From Bradyrhizobium symbiodeficiens (lineage in GTDB: Bacteria > Pseudomonadota > Alphaproteobacteria > Rhizobiales > Xanthobacteraceae), in the NCBI RefSeq assembly GCF_002266465.3, contig NZ_CP029427.2, positions 2,296,501-2,360,500 on the forward strand: DNA of 64,000 nucleotides, given 5' to 3'. Positions 51,490-58,803 of the stretch are shown here, one piece after another. Position 1 is the stretch's first letter, and each line of letters starts with the position of its first letter. A model generated the notes under the pieces. The model had not been told where the DNA came from. It made no database searches and was given only the letters and a program-made list of their open reading frames with translations. A program made the position numbers and the translations under genes.

Positions 51490-53283
51490 ATGACCCTCAG
51501 GTTTGGACCCTTCGAGCTCGACGAAGCGGGCCGCGCGCTCCTGTACGCGCAGCAGGAAGTCGCGTTGCAGCCGCGTGTGTTCGATCTGTTGGTCTATCTG
51601 ACGCGCAACCGGGACCGGGTCGTCACCAAGGAAGAGCTGCTCGATACCCTCTGGCCTGATGTGACCGTCACCGATAATTCCCTGCAGCGGGCCGTGAGCA
51701 TGCTGCGCGGGGTGCTGCGCAAGGGCGGCCTGGATGGCGCCATCCGGAACATGCCGGGTAGGGGATATCGCTTCTGTCTTGACGGCGTATCAGAGCTGAA
51801 GGTTGCCGCTCCTGATACGACTGACGCGCAAGCCTTGGACGTGCGGGCGCAAGCGCAACGCGCCGCTGCCGCGCAAGCCTGGGATGAAGCTGCAGCGCTG
51901 TTCGAGGCGGCCGATAACGCCCGGCCGCTCGACGGCGCCGACCTGCACTATTGGGCGCTGGCTTTGCAATGCACGGGCAAGGCCGATGCAGCCCTTCCGC
52001 TTCTGGCTCGCGCGGTTGCCGCCCATACCAAGGCCGGCAATGTGCCGGCGGCCGTCGTCGACGCCGTCACACTCTCCGGCTTGCACTTCGAGCGCGGCCA
52101 GGCGGCGATCGCCAAGGGCTGGCTGGCGCGGGCGGAGGATTGGGCCTCCGAGATCGAGGATCCCGCCACCACGGCGTTGACCCTGTGGATGAAGTCCAAG
52201 GTCGCGGCGTTCGACGGCGAGCCCGAACAGGCGCTCTCGCTTGCCGATATCGCGTACAGCATGGTCCGGCACAAGGATGCTGTTGGCATCGAAGCACTGA
52301 GCCTTGCTTATCGCGGGTTCTACCGGCTGTGTCTGGGCGATACACGAGCCGGACAGGCGGATCAGGACCTTGCCGCTGCGATGGCGCTCTCCAGCGGCGA
52401 TATCGATCCAATCATCGGAGGCATCCTCTACTGCAACATCCTGTGGGCGGCGCGGATGTTTGGAGATTGGGCGAGGGCCGATCAGTGGACGCTGGGCTAT
52501 CAGAAATATTGCACCGAGAGCGGCATGGAATTGACCGGTTCGTGCCAGCTCCATCGGTCCGAAGTTCTCGGCGTCAGGGGCTCGCTCGGTGAAGCCTTGT
52601 CGCGCATTCAGGATTCGCTGGCAAGGCTGACAGGCGACGCGCCATGGGCGATCGGCGATGCCAACCGCGTGCTGGCCGACATCCATGCTGCGATCGGCAA
52701 TGACGACGCCGCTCTCGAAGCCTATGACAAGGCCTACGCCTTCGGCTGGTGCCCGGAGCCCGGCCGCGCCATGCTTTTGCTGGAACGTAGTGAGGCTGAA
52801 GCTGCGTACGCTAGTCTCGAACGTAGCTTGATAGGCAAGACTTGGTGGACCCTCCAGCGGCGGGGCATATTGTTCGCGCATCTGGCGCTCGCCGCCGCGC
52901 ATACGGGCCGCCATGAGCAGGCCCTGGAGCTGATCGAGGAGCTTTCCGGAAGTCCCGACCGATGGCCGATGCCCTCGATCCGGGCATTGACGAACGAAGC
53001 ACAATCGGTTCTCGCCGATGCGCGCGACGATTACGAGTCGACGCTGCGGCATCTGCACTTGGCCAGACAGCTATGGTCGAGCATCGACGGGCGGGTCCAG
53101 GCCGTCAGGCTGAGACTGCGTATCGCGAAGCTGCAACTGGCGCATGATGACGTTCGAGGCGCATCAGCGGAGATTCACGCAGCCCAGCTCGCGGCTGGCG
53201 AGCTAGGCTCGCGGAAATTCGAGGCCGAGTGTTCGGCTCTGCGACGCGAGGTCGACACACGCGCGACGGGACGTGCTGCCTAG
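51490..53283 (+). CDS. Winged-helix (OmpR/CadC-type) regulator with TPR-like C-terminal domain
   Basis: A 597-residue protein. Residues ~1-100 are a Trans_reg_C winged-helix domain (LRFGPFELDE start; FDLLVYLTRNRDRVVTKEELLDTLWPD; SLQRAVSMLRGVLRKGG; MPGRGYRF). The rest is alpha-helical with repeats of TPR character (for instance WDEAAALFEAADNARPLDGAD and EALSLAYRGFYRLCLGD), without transmembrane helices. Such proteins resemble adenylate-cyclase-like regulators lacking a cyclase domain; an effector or protein partner is likely. It is divergent from the DUF4242-mddA cluster and is its probable regulator. The start ATG is at 51490. Confidence 0.87.
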   Translation: MTLRFGPFELDEAGRALLYAQQEVALQPRVFDLLVYLTRNRDRVVTKEELLDTLWPDVTVTDNSLQRAVSMLRGVLRKGGLDGAIRNMPGRGYRFCLDGVSELKVAAPDTTDAQALDVRAQAQRAAAAQAWDEAAALFEAADNARPLDGADLHYWALALQCTGKADAALPLLARAVAAHTKAGNVPAAVVDAVTLSGLHFERGQAAIAKGWLARAEDWASEIEDPATTALTLWMKSKVAAFDGEPEQALSLADIAYSMVRHKDAVGIEALSLAYRGFYRLCLGDTRAGQADQDLAAAMALSSGDIDPIIGGILYCNILWAARMFGDWARADQWTLGYQKYCTESGMELTGSCQLHRSEVLGVRGSLGEALSRIQDSLARLTGDAPWAIGDANRVLADIHAAIGNDDAALEAYDKAYAFGWCPEPGRAMLLLERSEAEAAYASLERSLIGKTWWTLQRRGILFAHLALAAAHTGRHEQALELIEELSGSPDRWPMPSIRALTNEAQSVLADARDDYESTLRHLHLARQLWSSIDGRVQAVRLRLRIAKLQLAHDDVRGASAEIHAAQLAAGELGSRKFEAECSALRREVDTRATGRAA

Positions 53284-53487
53284 CGGGCCGTCCGTGATGG
53301 GTGCCACGCCTTGTCCGACGGGCAAGTGATCATCTCGTCGCCCCAACCGGCGCCGCCGTTTGCTCTGGTGTCCCGCTCGTTGATATAAATCAAGGCTGCT
53401 CAAGCTTTTCGGCTTTCGATCTGTGCGACTGTCATCAGCACCGTTTGCGTTGATGGCGGAGCGACGGCAGCAGCGAAAGTCTCGGCA

Positions 53488-53901
53488 ATGAAAATCAAAT
53501 TGTCAGCCGTTGCAATGTTGGCGACGATCGTATCAGGATCTGCGCAAGCCGCAGCGCTCACCGACGCCGAGGCGACGTTCCTCGACCAGATCGTCACCGC
53601 ATCCGTGGTGCTGGAACAGCGATGCGGCGGTTACGAGGTCGACGGCGCCGGCAGCGTTCGGCTCGGCGCCCGGCTGCTCGGCAGCCCGGATGCGGCGATG
53701 GCCATGATCGACGCCTATGCTGCAGCCATCAAGGCCCGAGACGGCGAGAGCTACGATCCCGGTAAATTCCGTCCCGAGGTGTCGGAGGCGGCGAGCAAAA
53801 CGTTCGGGCGCGTCCGGACGGACCTGATCAGAAACCCAAAAAGGGCCTGCGCCGATTATGGCGATGCGAGCGTCGATCGCGGACTGCTGAGAAGGTACTG
53901 A
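53488..53901 (+). CDS. Secreted hypothetical protein
   Basis: A 137-residue protein. Residues 1-23 are a signal peptide (KIKLSAVAMLATIVSGSAQA, cleavage after AQA). The mature part is helical, acidic/basic mixed, with two cysteines (EQRCGGYEV; KRACADYGD) that may be disulfide-linked in the periplasm. No known domain is visible. It converges on the minus-strand outer-membrane-like gene. Confidence 0.72.
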   Translation: MKIKLSAVAMLATIVSGSAQAAALTDAEATFLDQIVTASVVLEQRCGGYEVDGAGSVRLGARLLGSPDAAMAMIDAYAAAIKARDGESYDPGKFRPEVSEAASKTFGRVRTDLIRNPKRACADYGDASVDRGLLRRY

Positions 53902-53953
53902 ACGATCTTCAGCGTCCGGGCTGCCTCGCCTGAGTCCATTCGTGCGGCCCGCA

Positions 53954-54913
53954 TCAAAAATGCAAATTGAGCCGCAACAAAGCCTGGTGGCGTTCGAATT
54001 GATCGAGGTTGAGGCTGCGGTGGTCGCCGATCGCGCGGCCCGCGACCTGCATCTGCCAGGTGCCGGAGATGCCGATCTCCTTTGAGATGGCGTAGGAGAA
54101 GGTGGGGCCCGCGAACACCGCATCACCCACAAAGCGGTCGAGGCCCCCGCCGTCATAGGCCCGCGCGTAGCGAACGCCGACGCCGAGCACGAGCTCGGGC
54201 CGGACTGCGTAGGACATCGCTGCCTGGAGCTGCATCTCGGAATCGTGGCGCCAAAGATTGGTCACGATCTCGCGGGTTACGCCAGTCGCGTACCAGACGT
54301 TGAAGGCTGCGAACAGCCTGTCCTTGACCAGCTCGCGATCGAACAGCGCGGCAAACTCTCCGCCATATTGCTCGATATGCATGCCGCTGCCGTCGTCGAT
54401 CCGGCCCCAGCCCGGTTGCGCATGGAGCGTCAGCCCAAAGGGCGCGACGGCGCGATCGACCAGCTTGTAACGCAGTTCGAGCGCTGCACCGCTGAAGGCG
54501 ACGTCCCGATGATCGGCCATACCCGGAATGCCATTGATGTGCTGTCCGCTCAGCGCGAATCCTGGTGCGATCCGGAAATTGTCCGACAGCGTGAACTTGG
54601 CCTGGTTGAGACCGGCCCAGGCTGCGTATGTGCCGGAGCGCTTGCCGAACGCGCCGACGTTCTCGAACTCCACCTCGATTTCGCCCGGCTTGCCGATATC
54701 GGAGCCCATGCTGAAGCCGAAGATATGCTCGGTGTCGATCTCCGTGTGAGCTGAGGGTAGGCCATGCGCCGGCTTGGAGATGCCGTCGCTCGGCGAGGCG
54801 CGGGGCGCCAGCCTGAGCCTGTCCTCGGCGAATGCTGAAGCGCAGCTCGCTTGCAGACCGACCAAGATCGCGGTCACCGCTGCGGCGCGCGGGAAGCTGA
54901 ATCTCCTAATCAC
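53954..54913 (-). CDS. Probable outer-membrane beta-barrel protein
   Basis: A 319-residue exported protein. A signal peptide covers about residues 1-28 from a GTG at 54913 (FPRAAAVTAILVGLQASCAS, then AFAED). The remainder alternates short amphipathic strands (FGLTLHAQPGWGRI; DRLFAAFNVWYATGV; MQLQAAMSYAVRPELVLGV; FERHQALLRLNLHF), ending in a terminal aromatic residue, Phe, as in barrels. The track frame runs to 54979 but that codon is TTG inside the upstream region. Two Fur-box-like sequences lie 68-132 bp upstream, so it may be iron-responsive. The exact family is not recognised. Confidence 0.72.
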   Translation of the reverse strand: MIRRFSFPRAAAVTAILVGLQASCASAFAEDRLRLAPRASPSDGISKPAHGLPSAHTEIDTEHIFGFSMGSDIGKPGEIEVEFENVGAFGKRSGTYAAWAGLNQAKFTLSDNFRIAPGFALSGQHINGIPGMADHRDVAFSGAALELRYKLVDRAVAPFGLTLHAQPGWGRIDDGSGMHIEQYGGEFAALFDRELVKDRLFAAFNVWYATGVTREIVTNLWRHDSEMQLQAAMSYAVRPELVLGVGVRYARAYDGGGLDRFVGDAVFAGPTFSYAISKEIGISGTWQMQVAGRAIGDHRSLNLDQFERHQALLRLNLHF

Positions 54914-54980
54914 GAACAATCCATCCCCGAACCGAGGTCCCGCTTGTGCAAGGGAGGCTCGCCCCTCCCGTGTATGCAAA

Positions 54981-54995
54981 TGCCAATCATTCGCA
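54981..54995. promoter_or_regulatory. Fur-box-like site 1
   Basis: TGCCAATCATTCGCA matches the TGATAATNATTATCA consensus at 11 of 15 positions, and lies within a longer imperfect palindrome TGCAAATG-CCAAT-CATTCGCA (54975-54995, seven of eight arm positions). It is 68 bp upstream of the outer-membrane-like gene on the minus strand. Confidence 0.5.
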
Positions 54996-55030
54996 AAAAT
55001 ATCCCACGCAACGGCTGGCGAGGCAATTGT

Positions 55031-55045
55031 TGCTAATCATTCTTA
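55031..55045. promoter_or_regulatory. Fur-box-like site 2
   Basis: TGCTAATCATTCTTA matches TGATAATNATTATCA at 12 of 15 positions. It starts exactly 50 bp from site 1, close to five helical turns. The 391-bp gap 54914-55304 otherwise contains no gene; its right part carries the promoter of the dehydratase. Confidence 0.5.
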
Positions 55046-55304
55046 GTTGCGTTCAAATGTCGCGGCTGCTCAACAAGGTCGAAGTCGACCGCCGATGTTC
55101 GCTTTGGGCCGCGGCTCATCCAGACCAATGGCGGGGTGCTCGCTTCGTCACCCGCAATCCGCCATAGATCATGCTGAAGCCATGTGATCCGCCTCGTCCA
55201 GCGTCCAGCTGTCGCGCAGTGAAGTTCGATCATGCGCTCATGCTGGCGCCGCGATTGCACGAGACCTTCGTGATCTGTACCACAATGGCAACCGAAGGAG
55301 TGGC

Positions 55305-57023
55305 ATGATGACGAGTGGGTTGCGCAAGGGTTTGACCAGCTACGGCGATGCCGGCTTCTCTCTGTTCCTGCGCAAGGCGTTCATCAAGGCCATGGGCTAT
55401 TCCGACGACGCGCTGGAGCGCCCGATCGTCGGCATCACCAACACCTACAGCGACTACAATCCCTGCCACGGCAACGTCCCGCAGATCATCGAAGCCGCCA
55501 AGCGCGGCGTGATGCTCTCCGGCGCGATGCCGTTCGTGTTTCCGACCATCTCGATCGCCGAGAGCTTTGCGCATCCGACTTCGATGTATCTGCGCAATTT
55601 GATGGCGATGGACACCGAGGAGATGATCCGGGCCCAGCCGATGGATTCGGTGATCGTGATCGGCGGCTGCGACAAGACTCTTCCCGCGCAGGTGATGGCC
55701 GCGATCAGCGCCGATTTGCCGACCGTCGTTATTCCGGTCGGGCCCATGGTGGTCGGCCATCACAAGGGCGAAGTGCTGGGCGCCTGCACCGATTGCCGCC
55801 GTCTATGGGGCAAGTATCGCGCCGGCGAAATCGACGATGTCGAGATCGAAGCGGTGAACGGTCGCCTCGCGCCGTCGGTCGGCACCTGCATGGTGATGGG
55901 CACGGCCTCGACCATGGCCTGCATGATCGAAGCCATGGGCCTGTCGCTGCCGATGAGCGCGACGATCCCGGCACCGCATGCCGAGCGCTTCCGTCTGGCC
56001 GAGGCGAGCGGCAGGGTTGCCGCCGAAATGGCAAAGGCCAAGGGGCCGAAGCCGAGCGAGCTTTTGACGCCCGCATCTTTCAAGAACGCGCAGGTCGTGC
56101 TTCAGGCGATCGGCGGCTCCACCAACGGCCTGATCCATCTGACCGCGATGGCGCATCGCTCGCCGCACCGGCTGGATCTCGAAGTGTTCGACCAGATCGG
56201 CCGCGAAGTTCCGGTGCTGGTCGATCTCAAGCCGTCCGGCGAGCACTACATGGAGCACTTCCATCACGCCGGCGGTGTGCCGAAGCTGCTGGCGCAACTC
56301 GGTGACCTCGTCGATCTCGACGCAAAGACCATCTCGGGCCAGACGCTACGCGACGTCGTCGCCAATGCGGAGGACGTGCCGGGCCAGGACGCGATCCGTC
56401 CGCGCGACAATCCGATCAAGACGGAAGGCGGCCTCGCCGTCCTGCACGGCAATCTCGCGCCGCGCGGCGCGGTCATCAAGCAATCGGCCGCGAGCCCCAA
56501 GCTGCTGAAGCATACCGGGCGGGCCGTCGTTTTCGAATCCGTCGAGGACATGACCTTGCGGGTCGACGATCCCGAGCTCGACGTGAACTCCGACGACGTG
56601 CTGGTGCTGCGTAATGCCGGCCCCAAGGGCGCGCCGGGCATGCCGGAGGCCGGCTACCTGCCGATCCCGAAGAAGCTTGCGCGAGGCGGCACCAAGGACA
56701 TGGTGCGCATTTCGGATGCGCGCATGAGCGGCACCGCGTTCGGCACCATCGTGCTGCACATCACGCCGGAATCCGCGGTTGGCGGGCCGCTGGCGCTGGT
56801 GAAGAACGGCGACATGATCAGCCTGGATGTGTCCAGGCGCAGCATCGAGCTCTTGGTCGATGCGGCCGAGCTGGAGCGCCGCCGTGCCGCATTGAAGCCG
56901 GCCGCAGCACCCGAGGAAGCACGGCGAGGCTACGCCTGGCTGTTCAACGAGACCATCATGCAGGCCGACGAGGGCTGCGACTTCGACTTCATGCAGAGGA
57001 CTGGGAAGACCGAGACGAGTTGA
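55305..57023 (+). CDS. IlvD/Edd family sugar-acid dehydratase (L-arabinonate dehydratase type)
   Basis: A 572-residue iron-sulphur dehydratase. Its cysteines are Cys54 (YNPCHGN), Cys122 (GGCDKT) and Cys195 (VGTCMVMG), with 68- and 73-residue spacings identical to those of the [2Fe-2S] L-arabinonate dehydratase of Rhizobium leguminosarum. The C-terminal DARMSGTAFGTI segment holds the catalytic serine region. It removes water from a sugar acid to give a 2-keto-3-deoxy acid; arabinonate, xylonate, fuconate or a hexonate are possible. SD GAAGGAG precedes ATGATG. A remnant of a TRAP binding-protein gene follows, suggesting this was once part of a sugar-acid uptake and catabolism cluster. Confidence 0.9.
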   Translation: MMTSGLRKGLTSYGDAGFSLFLRKAFIKAMGYSDDALERPIVGITNTYSDYNPCHGNVPQIIEAAKRGVMLSGAMPFVFPTISIAESFAHPTSMYLRNLMAMDTEEMIRAQPMDSVIVIGGCDKTLPAQVMAAISADLPTVVIPVGPMVVGHHKGEVLGACTDCRRLWGKYRAGEIDDVEIEAVNGRLAPSVGTCMVMGTASTMACMIEAMGLSLPMSATIPAPHAERFRLAEASGRVAAEMAKAKGPKPSELLTPASFKNAQVVLQAIGGSTNGLIHLTAMAHRSPHRLDLEVFDQIGREVPVLVDLKPSGEHYMEHFHHAGGVPKLLAQLGDLVDLDAKTISGQTLRDVVANAEDVPGQDAIRPRDNPIKTEGGLAVLHGNLAPRGAVIKQSAASPKLLKHTGRAVVFESVEDMTLRVDDPELDVNSDDVLVLRNAGPKGAPGMPEAGYLPIPKKLARGGTKDMVRISDARMSGTAFGTIVLHITPESAVGGPLALVKNGDMISLDVSRRSIELLVDAAELERRRAALKPAAAPEEARRGYAWLFNETIMQADEGCDFDFMQRTGKTETS

Positions 57024-57095
57024 CCGAACGACGAACGCCCAGACCGCACAAGCGGCGGGCGACAAGACAGGGGTGAACCGATGATTGCATGATTC

Positions 57096-57217
57096 ATGCT
57101 TGGGTTGGTGGCTACCGCTGCCGTGCTGTTCGTGACCGGGGCGGGGCGCAGGAGGTGAAGCATTATCGCTTCGCCTATGACCAGCCGCCGGGGACGGGCT
57201 ATATCTGTCCTAGGTAA
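57096..57217 (+). pseudogene. Frameshifted N-terminal remnant of a TRAP DctP-type binding protein
   Basis: Translation from ATG 57096 gives a signal-peptide core (LGLVATAAVLFVTGAG) which after one base of frameshift near 57143-57150 continues as QEVKHYRFAYDQPPGTGYI, then stops at 57215. The HYRFAYDQP...TGY segment is the typical start of a mature DctP/TRAP solute receptor. The rest is missing; the minus-strand phosphatase gene begins at once. It is directly downstream of the sugar-acid dehydratase. It is too short to function and looks like the end of a deletion. Confidence 0.6.
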
Positions 57218-57782
57218 CGACTTGCTCGACGCGCCATTGCGCGCCGTCGCAGACGTAGCGAAATGGCGTGCCGTGGCTATTCCTGAAGTAGCTGCCGCAC
57301 AGCGCGTTGGCCATCCCCTGCATCACCGCGTCATGGCAGACGAACAGGAGATCGTCGCCGGGATGACGGTCGAGCCACGCGGAGACGCAAGCCAGCGACC
57401 GTTCCGTCATGGCATCCCAGCTCTCACCGTCGGCCGGCAGGATCGCGACGAGGCCCGTCGCGGAATTGACGCCATGCTTGATCATGAGGTCGCGAACGGG
57501 CAGGCCCTCGAAGCTGCCGAAGTCGAACTCGATGATGCCGTCGTCGATCGCCAGCGGCACCGAGATCGCGGACGCGATGATCTCGGCCGTTCGCGCCGCG
57601 CGGGCCAGGGGACTTGCGACGATGCGGCTGATGCCGGCGCCGCGCAACATGTCCACAGCCTCGTACGCCTGCCGGAGGCCGTCCTCGTTCAGCGGATTGT
57701 CGGTCCGCCCCTGGAATCGTCCCTCGCGATTCCAGTCTGTTGCGCCGTGGCGAAGGCCGTAGAACGTGCGCGTAGGCGTCAC
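57210..57782 (-). CDS. Histidine phosphatase family protein
   Basis: A 190-residue phosphoglycerate-mutase-like enzyme. The RHG motif GLRHGATDWN is near residue 10, followed by RFQGRTDNPLNEDG; the second histidine is in LLFVCHDAVMQG near 140, and the acidic residue in FDFGSFEGL. It probably hydrolyses a phosphate ester. The GTG at 57782 overlaps the TGA of the enoyl-CoA hydratase gene (GTGA), so the two are translated together. The longer frame to 58019 is a shadow. Confidence 0.87.
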   Translation of the reverse strand: MTPTRTFYGLRHGATDWNREGRFQGRTDNPLNEDGLRQAYEAVDMLRGAGISRIVASPLARAARTAEIIASAISVPLAIDDGIIEFDFGSFEGLPVRDLMIKHGVNSATGLVAILPADGESWDAMTERSLACVSAWLDRHPGDDLLFVCHDAVMQGMANALCGSYFRNSHGTPFRYVCDGAQWRVEQVVT

Positions 57783-58573
57783 TTCGACTTGCTCGTGAAC
57801 TTCTTCACGGCGGCACGGAATTCTTCCGTGTTCATCGCCATGATGATCTTGTGCTCCTCGGCATCGAGCTGCTGCTTCACTGGCGTGGTGGCGGCCTGGT
57901 AGACCAGCGATTTGGTGCCGGCGATTGCGGCCGGCGGGTTCCGCGCCAGCCGCTCGGCGAGTTGTCGCGTCGCCGCCTTCAGTTCGGCGGCGGGAACGGT
58001 CTTGGCGACGAGGCCCCATTCACAGGCCTGCTGCGCGGTAAAATTGTCCTCGGCGAGGAAGATCTGCAGCGCGCGGCGGGAGCCCACCGTGCCGACGATG
58101 CCGACCGTCGAGCCGCCGTCTGGCGACACCCCGATCTTGGCATAAGCGGGTGTGAACTTGGCGTCGTCGGCGGCGATGCACAGATCGGTGACGAAGGCGA
58201 GGCCCATGCCGGCGCCGGCGGCCGAGCCGTGCACGCTGGACAACGAGATTTTCGGCATGCGCCGGATAATCTCGATGAAGGCGTGGTAGTGCTTCAGGAG
58301 CTCGCCGACCACAGGCGTCACCGTGCCCGCTTCGGCGGCCGCCCCGATCGTCTGCAGATCGCCGCCGGCCGAGAACGCACGGCCTTCACCCTCGATCACC
58401 AAGACCTTGATGTCGTCCGCGCCTTCGAGATAGACCGCGAGCTGCTCTAGCTTCTGCGCGATGGCGAGATTGATGGAGTTGTAGGCTGTGGGACGGTTGA
58501 GCGTGATGGTCGCGATCGGGCCGTCGATCCGCAGCACGGCGGGATCATCGGGCTGGGAGATGGGAGCGGTCAT
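57779..58573 (-). CDS. Enoyl-CoA hydratase/isomerase family protein
   Basis: A 264-residue crotonase-fold enzyme. The oxyanion-hole segments are EGRAFSAGGDLQTIG near residue 65 and VHGSAAGAGMGLAFVTDLCIAAD near 112 (cut: GSAAGAGMGLAFVTD). PAYAKIGVSPDGGSTVG with Asp is in the place of the second catalytic residue, typical of PaaG-like isomerases or 1,2-epoxy-CoA-type enzymes in place of a hydratase glutamate. The start is ATG 58573. It overlaps the histidine phosphatase gene by four bases. Confidence 0.9.
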   Translation of the reverse strand: MTAPISQPDDPAVLRIDGPIATITLNRPTAYNSINLAIAQKLEQLAVYLEGADDIKVLVIEGEGRAFSAGGDLQTIGAAAEAGTVTPVVGELLKHYHAFIEIIRRMPKISLSSVHGSAAGAGMGLAFVTDLCIAADDAKFTPAYAKIGVSPDGGSTVGIVGTVGSRRALQIFLAEDNFTAQQACEWGLVAKTVPAAELKAATRQLAERLARNPPAAIAGTKSLVYQAATTPVKQQLDAEEHKIIMAMNTEEFRAAVKKFTSKSK

Positions 58574-58761
58574 TTGGAAATCCCCGGCAGGAGGTCATTG
58601 CTGCAACTAAATCGCAGAAGGGCAGGAGTGACAATCCCCGACCGCCGCTCTTGCGCGGGGCGAAGCGATGGGCTCAAATGGGCACGCCTTTTCCAAGGGA
58701 CGGACACGAGCGCCGGCTCCTCGTAAGGTCAGCAACCAAAATCAGCGAGAGAGGAGACGAC

Positions 58762-58803
58762 ATGGGTTACGCTCGTGTCTTCCGGAAATGGGCTGTTCGA
58801 TGA
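58762..58803 (+). CDS. 13-codon leader ORF translationally coupled to the FAD reductase
   Basis: ATG 58762 is preceded by GAGAGGAGACGAC, the best ribosome-binding site in this gap, and encodes MGYARVFRKWAVR. Its TGA (58801-58803) overlaps the ATG of the FAD oxidoreductase at 58800 (ATGA). The oxidoreductase itself lacks a good SD, so reading of this ORF probably delivers ribosomes to it. The peptide is basic and too short to identify. Confidence 0.5.
   Translation: MGYARVFRKWAVR

Noticed and set aside
54914..54979. N-terminal extension of the outer-membrane gene
   Set aside because: TTG at 54979 falls in the Fur-like palindrome; signal peptide begins properly at 54913.
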